A stretch of 19,725 bases of DNA from Clostridia bacterium (GCA_027335515.1 DAHWHT010000112.1:1-19725); one strand, 5' to 3'. Shown: positions 1-7,059, counted from the stretch's first letter. The notes: a model not told the origin generated them from the sequence alone. Translations and numbers: made by a program.

Positions 1-102
1 TCCGAACGGTTTATGGCGAGGCATTTGTGTGCTCAGATCACAGAGGACCATCGGCATCCAGAAACCGACTGGGGCAGCCCGGTAGGCTGTGAAGTCCTCT
101 GA
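1..102 (+). CDS. mazE: MazE-type antitoxin, C-terminal part (5' end outside window)
   Basis: The frame is open from the first base to a TGA at 100-102 and gives 33 residues. It ends in ITEDHRHPETDWGSPVGCEVL-like sequence; the ending DWGSPVGCEVL closely resembles the DWGPPVGREVW tail of AbrB/SpoVT-fold MazE antitoxins. In that family this acidic, Trp-containing tail lies after the DNA-binding domain and wraps around the toxin. The DNA-binding N-terminus lies left of the window. A mazF reading frame begins immediately downstream, which is the usual antitoxin-toxin order. Some family residues are changed (the usual P-E-N after I-T reads E-D-H), so this copy may also be decaying. The family call rests on recognised tail similarity plus the mazF neighbour. 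Confidence 0.72.
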   Translation, partial: SERFMARHLCAQITEDHRHPETDWGSPVGCEVL

Positions 103-104
103 GT

Positions 105-451
105 TTGCCAGGGGCACCGGGCACGGCGCGAACCGCCGGGCCCTACATTCCGCGCCGCGGCGATATTGGATGGCTGGATACGAATGGTCGGTGTCCCGTC
201 GTAGTTCTCTCCTTCTCTCCCCCGCCGCATTCAACAAGCAGGGCCTCGCCTTTGTTTGTCCTGTGACCAACCAGGCCAAGGGCCATCCCTTTGAGGTGCC
301 GCTGCCGCCAGCATGTGGAACCACAGGAGTGGTGTTGGTGTGGCACCTGAGAAGCCTTGATTGGCGCGCGCGCTCCTTTACCAAGAAGGGTGCCGCTCCG
401 GATGAGGTCGTTGATAAGGTCCTCGGCATGGTTCGTGGCCTGCTGACATAA
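105..451 (+). pseudogene. mazF: mazF endoribonuclease toxin, frameshifted by an 8-bp tandem duplication
   Basis: MazF toxins are sequence-specific mRNA endonucleases. The N-terminal part is in the frame starting at TTG 105 and reads YIPRRGDIGWLD then GRCPVVVLS, matching the MazF strand 1 and 2 pattern (RGDIVWLDF, then GRRPALVLSP). From about 213 the match moves to another frame: SPAAFNKQGLAFVCPVTNQ, then KGHPFEVPLP, then SLDWRAR and KKGAAPDEVVDKVLG, ending at TAA 449-451. The octamer TTCTCTCC occurs twice in direct tandem, at 205-212 and 213-220. Removing one copy restores a continuous frame reading VVVLSPAAFNK. The active-site loop PVTNQ is intact. The strand 1-2 loop is about 8 residues shorter than usual and the conserved Arg before Pro is Cys, so decay probably goes beyond the frameshift. 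No functional toxin should be made as the sequence stands. Confidence 0.82.
205..220 (+). repeat. Perfect 8-bp tandem duplication inside mazF
   Basis: TTCTCTCC is repeated twice with no spacer. The 8-nt excess accounts exactly for the frame change between the two halves of the MazF match. It could be a replication-slippage event, and loss of one unit would restore the frame. Confidence 0.85.
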
Positions 452-483
452 TGTGCTAAGAGAACGGGCGCGGAGTGTGATCG

Positions 484-690
484 TTGTGGCCGACGAAGGA
501 TGCGCGAAGGGAGTTGCTGAACCTGCCGGTGGTGGGCCAGGAACTCTTCGAGGATCTTGTCCGTGACGGGGAAGAGAAGGGCTTGGAGCGGGGCCGACAC
601 GAAGGTGAGGTACGCCAGGCGCAAAAGGCGGCACTAGAAGCCTTTGCCGCTCGGTTTGACGCCTTGCCGGTGGCGGTGCGCCGCCCAGGG
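484..690 (+). pseudogene. Fragment resembling the C-terminal tail of an Rpn-type nuclease/transposase protein
   Basis: After a TGA at 478-480 this frame encodes about 65 plausible residues. These include LLNLPVVGQELFEDLVRDGE, a charged stretch EKGLERGRHEGEVRQAQ and ALEAFAARFDALPVAVR. The last two resemble the repeated E-G-R region and the final helix (leucine-rich, RFG-LP-xxVR) at the C-terminus of Rpn/PD-(D/E)XK transposase-like proteins. No catalytic domain is present. Beyond about 690 the frame becomes low-complexity Arg/Gly sequence and then runs antisense to a convincing lipoprotein gene, so the open frame to 1278 is not believable as protein. It is probably a remnant of an accessory gene, next to the broken mazEF. 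A small intact gene of unknown function cannot be excluded. Confidence 0.38.
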
Positions 691-764
691 CGGCGATCGG
701 TCCATCGCTGCGCCCGGCACCGCCTGGTGGGTAGGCGTGGGGCCCAGCGGGGTGCGCAGCGAGC

Positions 765-788
765 GGGGAAAGGCGATGTCGCCTCCCC
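765..788 (-). terminator. Inverted repeat downstream of the carbohydrate-binding-like lipoprotein gene
   Basis: An inner GGCG/CGCC stem with a 4-nt loop lies inside an outer GGGG/CCCC pair, 23-46 nt past the stop of the minus-strand gene. There is no T tract on that strand, so a termination role is only suggested. Confidence 0.28.
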
Positions 789-810
789 CGCCCGGTCTCC
801 TCTATTGCAG

Positions 811-1605
811 CTACTGCAGCGTCGCGGCCACGACGTTGATTCGTCCCGCCGGTGCCTTGGTCTGGACCTGCGTGATACCCGACAGCCCTTGCGGGACGGC
901 GGTCAGCGTGTTGTCGATGCCGACGGAGGTCAGGGTGTGCGCGGGGTTGACCGCCACCACCGAGACATAGAGGCCGCAGCCCTGGGCCTTGCCGCTGTAG
1001 CCGTTGTGGGCCACCGGAAAGAGCTTGCCGCTGGTTTCGCCGACCAGGGCTTTGCCCTGCCAGGCGGCGTAGGTGCCGGAGACCAGCGGGTGGGCGATCT
1101 CCACCGTGCACCAGTCGTCGAAGGCCACGGGCACGGGCGTCGTCGTGCCGCCCTTGTAGTGGAGGACGGCCATCGCCGGCTGCGGTCCGCCCGCCACTGC
1201 GGCCAGCAGGTACAAATGCCGGTACTTCCCGGGATGGACGGACAGGCGCGCCGTGCGGCCGTACGGGATGGCCAGTGAATCCTTGGCGGTGCTGCCGCTG
1301 GCGGGGAACTGGAAGGTGACCTTCACCTTGCCGGCACGTGTGGTGTATGGGCCGGCGTGGGGCGCGGTTGCGTTATCGAGGTCGCCGAAGGTGCTGAATC
1401 CGGGTGTGGGGCCCTTCTTGCCCGGAGCGAGGAATGCCACGGTGTTAAAGGGGATGGGGACGGCGACTGCCTGGGTGGCCGCAGCCTTGGACGCCGATGC
1501 GGGAGACTTGGTCGTTCCAGAGGCGGCGCTTGCGCAGCCGGTGAGCGCCAGGGCTGTGAGCGCGGCGGACAATAGGCGGATGGGTCGGCGGGCCGGAGCG
1601 AGCAT
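811..1605 (-). CDS. Lipoprotein with a glycoside-hydrolase-associated beta-sandwich-like domain
   Basis: A 264-residue secreted lipoprotein. A positively charged N-terminus and hydrophobic segment end in the lipobox LALTGC (Cys24), followed by a Ser/Ala/Thr-rich linker to about residue 48. The remainder matches a pattern I know from modules attached to extracellular glycoside hydrolases: FNTVAF near the start, FGDLDN, IPYGRTARLSVHPGKYRHLYLL, then HYKGGTTTPVPVAFDDWC near the middle, and a closing SVGIDNTL. This is an all-beta, probably carbohydrate-related fold. There is no catalytic domain, so binding or assembly at the cell surface is inferred. ATG 1605 is preceded by GGGGGA at suitable spacing. 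It is divergent from a glycoside-hydrolase-like lipoprotein, which supports a shared saccharide role. The substrate is unknown. Confidence 0.72.
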   Translation of the reverse strand: MLAPARRPIRLLSAALTALALTGCASAASGTTKSPASASKAAATQAVAVPIPFNTVAFLAPGKKGPTPGFSTFGDLDNATAPHAGPYTTRAGKVKVTFQFPASGSTAKDSLAIPYGRTARLSVHPGKYRHLYLLAAVAGGPQPAMAVLHYKGGTTTPVPVAFDDWCTVEIAHPLVSGTYAAWQGKALVGETSGKLFPVAHNGYSGKAQGCGLYVSVVAVNPAHTLTSVGIDNTLTAVPQGLSGITQVQTKAPAGRINVVAATLQ

Positions 1606-1655
1606 ATGCGGGTCCCCCTTCGGGCGGCCGTTGTTCCGGATCGGATGCGTGAACC

Positions 1656-1684
1656 ATCATACTACCGCCTGGGCCGGTTGCCCA
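1656..1684 (-). promoter_or_regulatory. Candidate sigma-A-type promoter for the lipoprotein gene at 811-1605
   Basis: On the minus strand TGGGCA (1684-1679) is followed after 17 bp by TATGAT (1661-1656), about 50 nt upstream of the ATG. TATGAT stands out in this GC-rich DNA. It lies in the 159-bp gap between the two divergent lipoprotein genes, so both could be controlled here. I could not identify a convincing plus-strand promoter. Confidence 0.42.
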
Positions 1685-1750
1685 ATGCCTGGAAGGGGAG
1701 GCCCTGTGGGTTGGCGAACGCGCTCATTTCCGGCGGCAACGCGGACGGTG

Positions 1751-1755
1751 GGAGG
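1751..1755 (+). promoter_or_regulatory. Ribosome binding site deciding the GTG 1765 start
   Basis: GGAGG lies 9 nt before GTG 1765. Spacing to the in-frame ATG 1774 would be long, so GTG is preferred. Confidence 0.55.
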
Positions 1756-1764
1756 AATAGGGCC

Positions 1765-2871
1765 GTGGCTGGGATGCGGACCTGGACGGCGGTCGCGGTC
1801 GCGGCGACCCTGTTGCTTGCCGGTTGTGCGCTGCCGTTTGGCGGGCCGCGGCGGCTGCCGCTGGGGGTCGACGTTGGCTGGGTGGAAGTCGGTCCACCCG
1901 CCATGGCGCAGATGACGGCGGCGGCGGCCAGGCGGGTGCGCGCCGCCGGCGCCGGATTGGCGCGCGTCGAGTTTCGCAGCCAGCCGTTTTTCGGCACCAC
2001 ACAGGCCGCGTTCGACCGCGGCTACGGCACGGTCGTCCAGAATCTGAACGCGGCGCACGTGCAGGTGCTTGGCCTCTTGGACTACACGACCGTCGGCGGC
2101 GGCCAGTCGGCGTGGAACCAGGGGGGGTCGTCCACCCGCACGAGCGGCGGGGCCAACGCGTACACGCGCCACTTTGCGCGTACGGCCGCCGCCATCATGC
2201 GCGCCTTTCGCGGCCGGGTTCGCTATTGGGAGATCTGGAACGAACCCAACGCCTGGCACCACAACGACGGCGGCGGCCGCTACTCCGGCGGCACCTACAT
2301 GTATCCGAACACCTATGCGGCGATGCTGCGGGAGACCTACCACCAGGCGGTGCAGGTGGACCACCTGCCGGTGACGATCGTGTCGGGGGGCCTGCTCGGG
2401 GGCGCGTTCGGCGGCAACTACGACCGGGCCAATTCCGGGGCGGTCTACCTGCAGCAGGTGTTTGCCTGCTGGAAGGCTCAGGGGGTGCACCCCTATCCGT
2501 TGGACGCCGTCGGCCAGCACCTGTACATCGCCCAGGGCGGCGTGGCTGGGAGCGTCGTGACGGCCGCGCAGGTGTCCGAATACCTGGGGTGGGTGCACGA
2601 CGTGCCGGTGCACTACGGCCTGCCTCACCTGCCGACCTTCCTGACGGAGGTCGGTTGGTCCAGCGCCCAGGTCGGTGGCCGCGACAAGGCGCGCAACCTG
2701 CGCACGGCCCTTACGGTGGCGTCGCACACCCCGTACGTGCACGCCTTCGTCTGGTTCAACCTGCAGTCGGGCAACGGTATGCGCTATGGGTTGAACCACC
2801 CCAACGGTGCGCCCAGCGCGGCGGATCGCGCCTACCGCCAGTTGGCTCCAACCTGGATGCGCGGCGGCTGA
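1765..2871 (+). CDS. Clan-A glycoside-hydrolase-like lipoprotein (GH39/GH5-like TIM barrel)
   Basis: A 368-residue protein with a lipoprotein signal (LLLAGC, Cys21 from GTG 1765) and a TIM-barrel hydrolase pattern. The strand-4 motif YWEIWNEPNAW carries the candidate acid/base Glu160 after Asn159. The strand-7 motif TFLTEVGWSS carries the candidate nucleophile Glu295. Between them are TIVSGGLL and DAVGQHLYI, the latter resembling the strand with a His in clan-A enzymes. HAFVWFNLQSGNGMRYGL near the end resembles the strand-8 Trp motif. Both glutamates are present, so it is probably an active retaining glycosidase anchored to the outer membrane face. I cannot assign the family (GH39, GH5 or a related one) or the substrate. 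Upstream extension to 1606 would overlap the divergent promoter and has no ribosome site. Confidence 0.8.
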   Translation: MAGMRTWTAVAVAATLLLAGCALPFGGPRRLPLGVDVGWVEVGPPAMAQMTAAAARRVRAAGAGLARVEFRSQPFFGTTQAAFDRGYGTVVQNLNAAHVQVLGLLDYTTVGGGQSAWNQGGSSTRTSGGANAYTRHFARTAAAIMRAFRGRVRYWEIWNEPNAWHHNDGGGRYSGGTYMYPNTYAAMLRETYHQAVQVDHLPVTIVSGGLLGGAFGGNYDRANSGAVYLQQVFACWKAQGVHPYPLDAVGQHLYIAQGGVAGSVVTAAQVSEYLGWVHDVPVHYGLPHLPTFLTEVGWSSAQVGGRDKARNLRTALTVASHTPYVHAFVWFNLQSGNGMRYGLNHPNGAPSAADRAYRQLAPTWMRGG

Positions 2872-2897
2872 GGCGTGTCGGGTTGCGGGTCGCTGCG

Positions 2898-2910
2898 CCC
2901 CGGCCCGGGG
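2898..2910. terminator. Short GC hairpin between convergent genes
   Basis: CCCCGGCCCGGGG can form a 5-bp stem with a 3-nt loop. It fills part of the 39-bp gap between the glycosidase stop and the HD-GYP stop. There is no T tract on either strand, so a bidirectional terminator role is tentative. Confidence 0.3.
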
Positions 2911-4014
2911 TCAGGCGGTGCCGTCCAACAAGGCTTGCGGATAGTCCGGCAGGACCTCGGCGATTTCGGTGTCGGGCCCGCCGGGGCCGGCGTCGCGTTC
3001 CTCGGGCGCGATCCGGGTGAGCTGTGCGTCGGCCAGAACGCGGAAGCGCGGGCGGTCGGGGCCGGCCTCCGTCTGGGCAACGACGATCGCGATTTCGCCG
3101 CTGGCCAGCCGCAGGATGCTGCCCACCGGGTAGGCCGCGACGCGGGTCCGCAAGGACCTGGTGAAGCGTCGGTCCAGGCGGCCGGCGGCGGCTTCGGCCT
3201 CCAGTTCGGCCAGTACCAGGTGCGGCGGCCGGCAATTGGAGCCAGGGTGGTCCGCCGTCGCGGCATCGTAGCAGTCGGCGACCGCGACCAGCCGTGCCCA
3301 GGGATGGATCTGCTCTCCGGACAGTCCGCGGGGGTAGCCGCTGCCGTCCAAGCGTTCGTGGTGTTGGAAGGCGACGTGGGCCGAGCGCAGATCGACCTCC
3401 TGCTGGCGGCGCAACCATTCAAAACCGTCGACGGTGTGGCGCCTCAGCCGCTGGTGCTCCTCCGGCGAGAGGGGGCCGGGGCGGGACACCAGGTCCATGC
3501 AGAAGATCTTGCCGATGTCGTGCAGCAAGGCGCCGATGCCCAGGTGGCGGAGGTCGACGCGGTCGAGTCCGAGATCGGAGTCGGAGGCCAAAAGCAGGGT
3601 GTAGGCGCAGACGTTGACCGAATGGGTGAACAGCTCGGTTTCCGTGCTGCGCAGGCTGAGCAGATTGACGGCGAGCGCGCCGCTGGTCTGGATGCAGCGC
3701 AGGATATCTTCAATCACCGCGAGGATACCCGCGGACTGGATGCCGCCGCTGTGTTCGCGGACCGATGTCAGGCAGCGCGTCACGGTGCGCGTCGCCTGGT
3801 CCCGGGTCTGAGCCCGCAGCGGCTCGGTCTGGCGCACATCCGGCGCCAGTGGATCGACAATCCCGATCGAGCGGTAGCCGCGGGCCAACAGCTCGCGTAC
3901 GTAGCGGGGCGTGAGTACGCTGCCCGAGGCGAGCAGCAGACGGCCGCCCTGGTCGTACACATCGAACGCCAGGCGTTCTCCATGGAGCGCGTCTCCCACC
4001 AAGACTACGCGCAT
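2911..4014 (-). CDS. HD-GYP domain protein, probable cyclic-di-GMP phosphodiesterase
   Basis: A 367-residue cytoplasmic protein. The first 60 residues (LAFDVYDQGGRLLLASGSVL and VRELLARGYRSIGIVDP) match the small N-terminal module common before HD-GYP domains. The HD-GYP core follows: THSVNVCAY (His131), the metal-binding pair in LLHDIGK (His165, Asp166), RRHTVDGF (His193), HHERLDGSGYPRGL (residues 218-231) and VAVADCYDA (Asp247). All expected metal ligands and the GYP motif are present, so activity is likely. The usual D-x-P-Y-R stretch after DCYDA is altered (ADHPGSNC). About 85 extra residues follow the domain, possibly a beta-rich output or sensor module. ATG 4014 is chosen over TTG 4023 because a G-rich stretch precedes it at about 10 nt. 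Confidence 0.88.
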   Translation of the reverse strand: MRVVLVGDALHGERLAFDVYDQGGRLLLASGSVLTPRYVRELLARGYRSIGIVDPLAPDVRQTEPLRAQTRDQATRTVTRCLTSVREHSGGIQSAGILAVIEDILRCIQTSGALAVNLLSLRSTETELFTHSVNVCAYTLLLASDSDLGLDRVDLRHLGIGALLHDIGKIFCMDLVSRPGPLSPEEHQRLRRHTVDGFEWLRRQQEVDLRSAHVAFQHHERLDGSGYPRGLSGEQIHPWARLVAVADCYDAATADHPGSNCRPPHLVLAELEAEAAAGRLDRRFTRSLRTRVAAYPVGSILRLASGEIAIVVAQTEAGPDRPRFRVLADAQLTRIAPEERDAGPGGPDTEIAEVLPDYPQALLDGTA

Positions 4015-4089
4015 GGTGTCCAAACCCCCATCCGCGCACCGGCTCGCTTCGCGTCAAGGCTAGGCGTTGCAACGGTTCGCTCCGTGCGC

Positions 4090-5745
4090 CTACGGCCCCT
4101 GTTGCAAGAGGCGTCGGAAACCGTCTTCGCCGACCACCGGCTGCCACACCGGGTCTTGGGCGGCGCGGCGACGCAACCCGGGCGCCGCCGTCAACGCCTG
4201 CTCCAGCGCGGTGTGGGCCTCCACCGTCTGCCCCGAGAGGAACAGGGCGCAGGCCAGATCGTAGCGGGCGCGGGGATCGTCGGGTCTTCCCCCGACCGCC
4301 CAGCGGCATTCCCGCAGGGCGGCTTCCAGGACGTCGGGGTCGGGGTGGTCGCCCTGCAGCGCCGCCGCCAGTAGGGCGTGGCGTTTGGCCGCCCGGGCCG
4401 CCGGGTGTTCGGGCGCCGTCTCCAGGGCCCGCGTCGCGCTGGCCAGGGCCTGGGCCAGGCCCTGGGCGTCGGTGGCCGCCAGGCACTGCGCCTCGGACAA
4501 CCCGGACAGAATGCCGGAATCGGCGGGCTGGTGCGTCAGGGCTTGGCCGAAGTCCTCAAGGGCTGCGTTCAGATGGCCGCTCACGCCGACCTCGGCCAGT
4601 CGCAGGTGGGTGCCGCCGCGGCCCACCAGGCGCGCCGTATCGGCGGGGTCGTCGTCGACGACGCGGTCATACATCGCCAGCCCCTCGCGCCAGGCATCGA
4701 CGGCCGCCTGGCGCTCTCCGGCGCCCTCCAGGGCGTCGCCCCATTCCACCCAGGAGCCCGCACGCGTGGCGGCCACCACCTCGACCTCACGAATGGCCGC
4801 CGCGGCCTCGGCCGTCGCGAGGTCCGCCAGCGCCTGGCGCCACACCATGGAGGCGCGGGCGTCGTTGTGCGTCCGCAGCGCACAGGCGGCGGCCACCCGC
4901 GCGTCGGCGCGGACCAGTGCGGCGGCCACGTGGCGGGGCTGGTCGGCGAGCACCTCGCTGGCGGCGGCAATGGCCTCATCGGTGCGCTCGGCGGGTGTAT
5001 CGCCCAGGCGCGCCAGCCGCGTGGCCTCGACCGCCCGCAGCAGCAGCGGGGCGTGCCACCCCGGTCGGCTGCGCAGGACCCGGGCGCAATCGCTCAGGCA
5101 GAGTCGGCGCAGGCGGATTTCCGCCGCCCGCTGGCCTGCCTTCTGATGCAGGAAAGCCAGCGTGGACGCGATCTGGGCGCGGTGCTGAACCGTATCCGGT
5201 GCGTGCGGCCGCAGTTCGAGCGAGCGGTCCAGGTCTTCCAAACTGCGCCGCAGCCCGGCGATGGCCTGGGGGGCGGGCATCGCCTCATGCAGCGCCGCCA
5301 GGGCAAGGGCGCGCTCGTGCAGCACCTCCGCGCGCCGGGGTTGGGCCGCGACGACGCGGTCATAGCGTTCCACGGCCTGTTGCAGCAGGGCGGTGCGCGC
5401 CTCATGGTCGATGGGTTCGGGCAGAGTACGCGCCAGGTTCTGCAGCACCAGGGCGTGTTCGCGCCAGATCTCCGCGGTGTCCGGGCAGAGGGATTCTGCC
5501 TTGGTATAGGCGGCGTGGGCGTCGGCGATCCAGGTGTCGGCCTCGCGCGCCGCACGCGCAATCGCCGCGGCGCCAGCCGCCTGGAGCAGCAGGGCACCAC
5601 GCAATCGCCAAAGTTCGCCGTCGTCCGGCGCCTGTTCCAGACCCCACTCCACCCAGCGGCGGGCGGCGTTCACGTGGCCGGTCGCGAACAGATAGGCGGC
5701 GGCGGCACGTACGATCCGGGCGGCGGTTCGGGTGATCCACTTCAC
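4090..5745 (-). CDS. TPR-type helical repeat protein
   Basis: A 551-residue, Ala/Leu/Arg-rich, predominantly helical protein with many tetratricopeptide-like units. Examples are AARRWVEWGLEQAPDDGELW near the N-terminus, YDRVVAAQPRRAEVLHERAL, LEDLDRSLELRPHAPDTVQH, LEDFGQALTHQPADSGILS and ARYDLACALFLSGQTVEAHT near the end. The unit A-x-x-x-x-x-A-L-x-x-x-P-x-x-x-x recurs throughout. No signal peptide or membrane segment is convincing, although residues 8-22 are weakly hydrophobic. Such repeats are protein-interaction scaffolds, and no enzymatic domain is visible. The GTG start gives a normal N-terminus; a G-run about 14 nt upstream is a poor ribosome site. It lies between the HD-GYP gene and a lipoprotein gene in the same orientation, with gaps of about 75 and 65 bp, so co-expression is possible. 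Partner unknown. Confidence 0.82.
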   Translation of the reverse strand: MKWITRTAARIVRAAAAYLFATGHVNAARRWVEWGLEQAPDDGELWRLRGALLLQAAGAAAIARAAREADTWIADAHAAYTKAESLCPDTAEIWREHALVLQNLARTLPEPIDHEARTALLQQAVERYDRVVAAQPRRAEVLHERALALAALHEAMPAPQAIAGLRRSLEDLDRSLELRPHAPDTVQHRAQIASTLAFLHQKAGQRAAEIRLRRLCLSDCARVLRSRPGWHAPLLLRAVEATRLARLGDTPAERTDEAIAAASEVLADQPRHVAAALVRADARVAAACALRTHNDARASMVWRQALADLATAEAAAAIREVEVVAATRAGSWVEWGDALEGAGERQAAVDAWREGLAMYDRVVDDDPADTARLVGRGGTHLRLAEVGVSGHLNAALEDFGQALTHQPADSGILSGLSEAQCLAATDAQGLAQALASATRALETAPEHPAARAAKRHALLAAALQGDHPDPDVLEAALRECRWAVGGRPDDPRARYDLACALFLSGQTVEAHTALEQALTAAPGLRRRAAQDPVWQPVVGEDGFRRLLQQGP

Positions 5746-5810
5746 TCGGCGGTGATTCGCCCCCCCGGTCGGCCGCCCCTCGTGCTTTGTGGCCCCAGGG
5801 CCTCACGGCG

Positions 5811-6629
5811 TCAGCCGGCCCGCACCTCGAATACCAGGTTACCATCGGAGGGTACCACCAGCTGCAGCGGTACGTTCAGCGGCAGCTTCAGCGTGGCGCG
5901 GGCGCCGAACGGCCCCAGGGCCGTGGCCGGGTAGCCGCAGGCGGCCGTGGCCTGAAACACCCCGATCTGCTTCCAGCCGGCGGCCTTGGCCTGCCGCACC
6001 CGTTGGGCGGCGCGCTTTTGGCCCCCCGCGGTGATGCCGCGCGGGATCTGCCGCCACAGGGGTGATTTCGCCGCCAGACCCGCCGTGCCCCGCAGCAGCG
6101 TCAGCGACTGTGCCGCGTCCCATTGCGTGACCAGCCAGACGCTTTGGATCCCGCTGGCCGAATGGCCGCTGAGCACCGGTCCCGGCACGATGCCAAACAG
6201 CGGCACATACAGCCCGAAGGCCTCGAAGCTGTGGTTGGCCGCCAGCGGCGCCTGCCACCAACCACCGTGGTGGCGAGCGCGCACCATCTGTGTATGCAGA
6301 CGGGTGGCGGCCCGTTCCAGCGGTTGACCGTAGGAGATGACCATCACCGGGCTGCGCGCCATCAGCGTCACGCCGGGCGCTTTCGTGGACGGGATGCCGC
6401 CGGGTGCCGGGTACAGCCCGGCGGAGGGCACGGCCGGGTTCAGGTAGCCTGGACGCCTCGAGCCGGCCAGGAAGGTGCTTGGACACCGGTGGCCCGCTGC
6501 CGGTTGGCCGGTGGACGCCCCGCTGGTGGACGGCTTTCCGGTCTTGCCCCCCGGGTGCGGCGCGGCACAACCCGTGAGGGTGAACGCAAGAGCCACGGCG
6601 GTCGCGGTTAGCCGAATGTGTACGCGCAT
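5811..6629 (-). CDS. Lipoprotein of unknown function
   Basis: I do not recognise this 272-residue protein. It has a clear lipoprotein signal: MRVHIRLTATAVALAFTLTGC, with Cys21 as the lipidation site. A Gly/Ser/Thr/Pro-rich linker follows to about residue 50. The mature domain is rich in Trp, Pro and Gly (GGWWQAPLA, SVWLVTQWD, GWKQIGVFQA). It has two further Cys residues (in RCPSTF and TAACGYP) that could pair outside the cell. It ends in a beta-like stretch, LPLNVPLQLVVPSDGNLVFEV. ATG 6629 is chosen because it opens directly into the signal peptide; GTG 6647 is an in-frame alternative adding six residues. The gene runs in the same direction as the TPR and HD-GYP genes but is separated by 65 bp. 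Confidence 0.72.
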   Translation of the reverse strand: MRVHIRLTATAVALAFTLTGCAAPHPGGKTGKPSTSGASTGQPAAGHRCPSTFLAGSRRPGYLNPAVPSAGLYPAPGGIPSTKAPGVTLMARSPVMVISYGQPLERAATRLHTQMVRARHHGGWWQAPLAANHSFEAFGLYVPLFGIVPGPVLSGHSASGIQSVWLVTQWDAAQSLTLLRGTAGLAAKSPLWRQIPRGITAGGQKRAAQRVRQAKAAGWKQIGVFQATAACGYPATALGPFGARATLKLPLNVPLQLVVPSDGNLVFEVRAG

Positions 6630-6686
6630 GGCGCCAGGGTAGCGCACTTCCCCCCGGTTCGACCAGGGTAGCCCCTGCCATCGCGA

Positions 6687-7010
6687 TCAGTCGCCGAAGC
6701 GCTCTCCCCAGACGCGCATCGCCTCGATGATGGATGCCAGGGCTTCGCCCTTGGGGGTCAGGCGGTATTCGACCCGGGGCGGGATCTCCGCATAGGCATG
6801 GCGGGCGCACACACCCTCGCGTTCCAGGGACCGCAGCCGCTGGGTGAGCGTGGTCGGACTGACACCGCGCAGTGAGTGCAGCAACTGGCCGAAGCGCTTG
6901 GGGCCGGCCATCAGATCGCGCAGCACCAGCATGGTCCACTTGGCGCCGATGACCGCCATGGTGCGCTCCACGGGGCAGTCGCTCGCCGGCCCAGGGTCTT
7001 CCTCCCACAT
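6687..7010 (-). CDS. HxlR-family winged-helix transcriptional regulator
   Basis: A 107-residue protein of typical HxlR length and pattern. It has CPVERTMAVIGAKWTMLVLR at residues 12-31 (the conserved Cys and G-x-K-W-x-x-x-I/L-L), RFGQLLHSLRGVSPTTLTQR (recognition helix region), LEREGVCAR and the wing sequence PPRVEYRLTPKGEAL, then a final dimerisation helix with VWGERF. Members bind DNA as dimers, and several respond to reactive electrophiles or redox change through the N-terminal Cys, here Cys12. The gene is divergent from a CDGSH iron-sulfur protein gene that leads the pst-pho run, with 131 bp between them. Control of itself and of that operon is the natural inference. GGAG lies about 11 nt before the ATG. 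Confidence 0.93.
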   Translation of the reverse strand: MWEEDPGPASDCPVERTMAVIGAKWTMLVLRDLMAGPKRFGQLLHSLRGVSPTTLTQRLRSLEREGVCARHAYAEIPPRVEYRLTPKGEALASIIEAMRVWGERFGD

Positions 7011-7035
7011 GGACAGTCACACTCCAGGGACTAGA

Positions 7036-7050
7036 AGTGGCTCCACTATA
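7036..7050. promoter_or_regulatory. Inverted repeat overlapping a possible hxlR-type gene -10 box
   Basis: AGTGG (7036-7040) and CCACT (7043-7047) form a perfect 5-bp inverted repeat with 2-bp spacing. On the minus strand TATAGT (7050-7045) overlaps it and could be the -10 of the regulator gene. Its position between the divergent genes fits an autoregulatory operator, but the site is short. Confidence 0.33.
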
Positions 7051-7059
7051 GCATCCTAC

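Noticed and set aside
143..1111. 322-codon minus-strand open frame
   Set aside because: Crosses the mazF remnant and the lipoprotein tail with arginine-rich sequence and no recognisable motif.
1606..1764. Upstream extension of the glycosidase lipoprotein
   Set aside because: It would bury the signal peptide 50 residues inside the protein and overlap the divergent promoter region.
4378..5934. 518-codon plus-strand open frame
   Set aside because: Antisense to the TPR protein, which has the coherent repeat pattern; the plus-strand translation has none.
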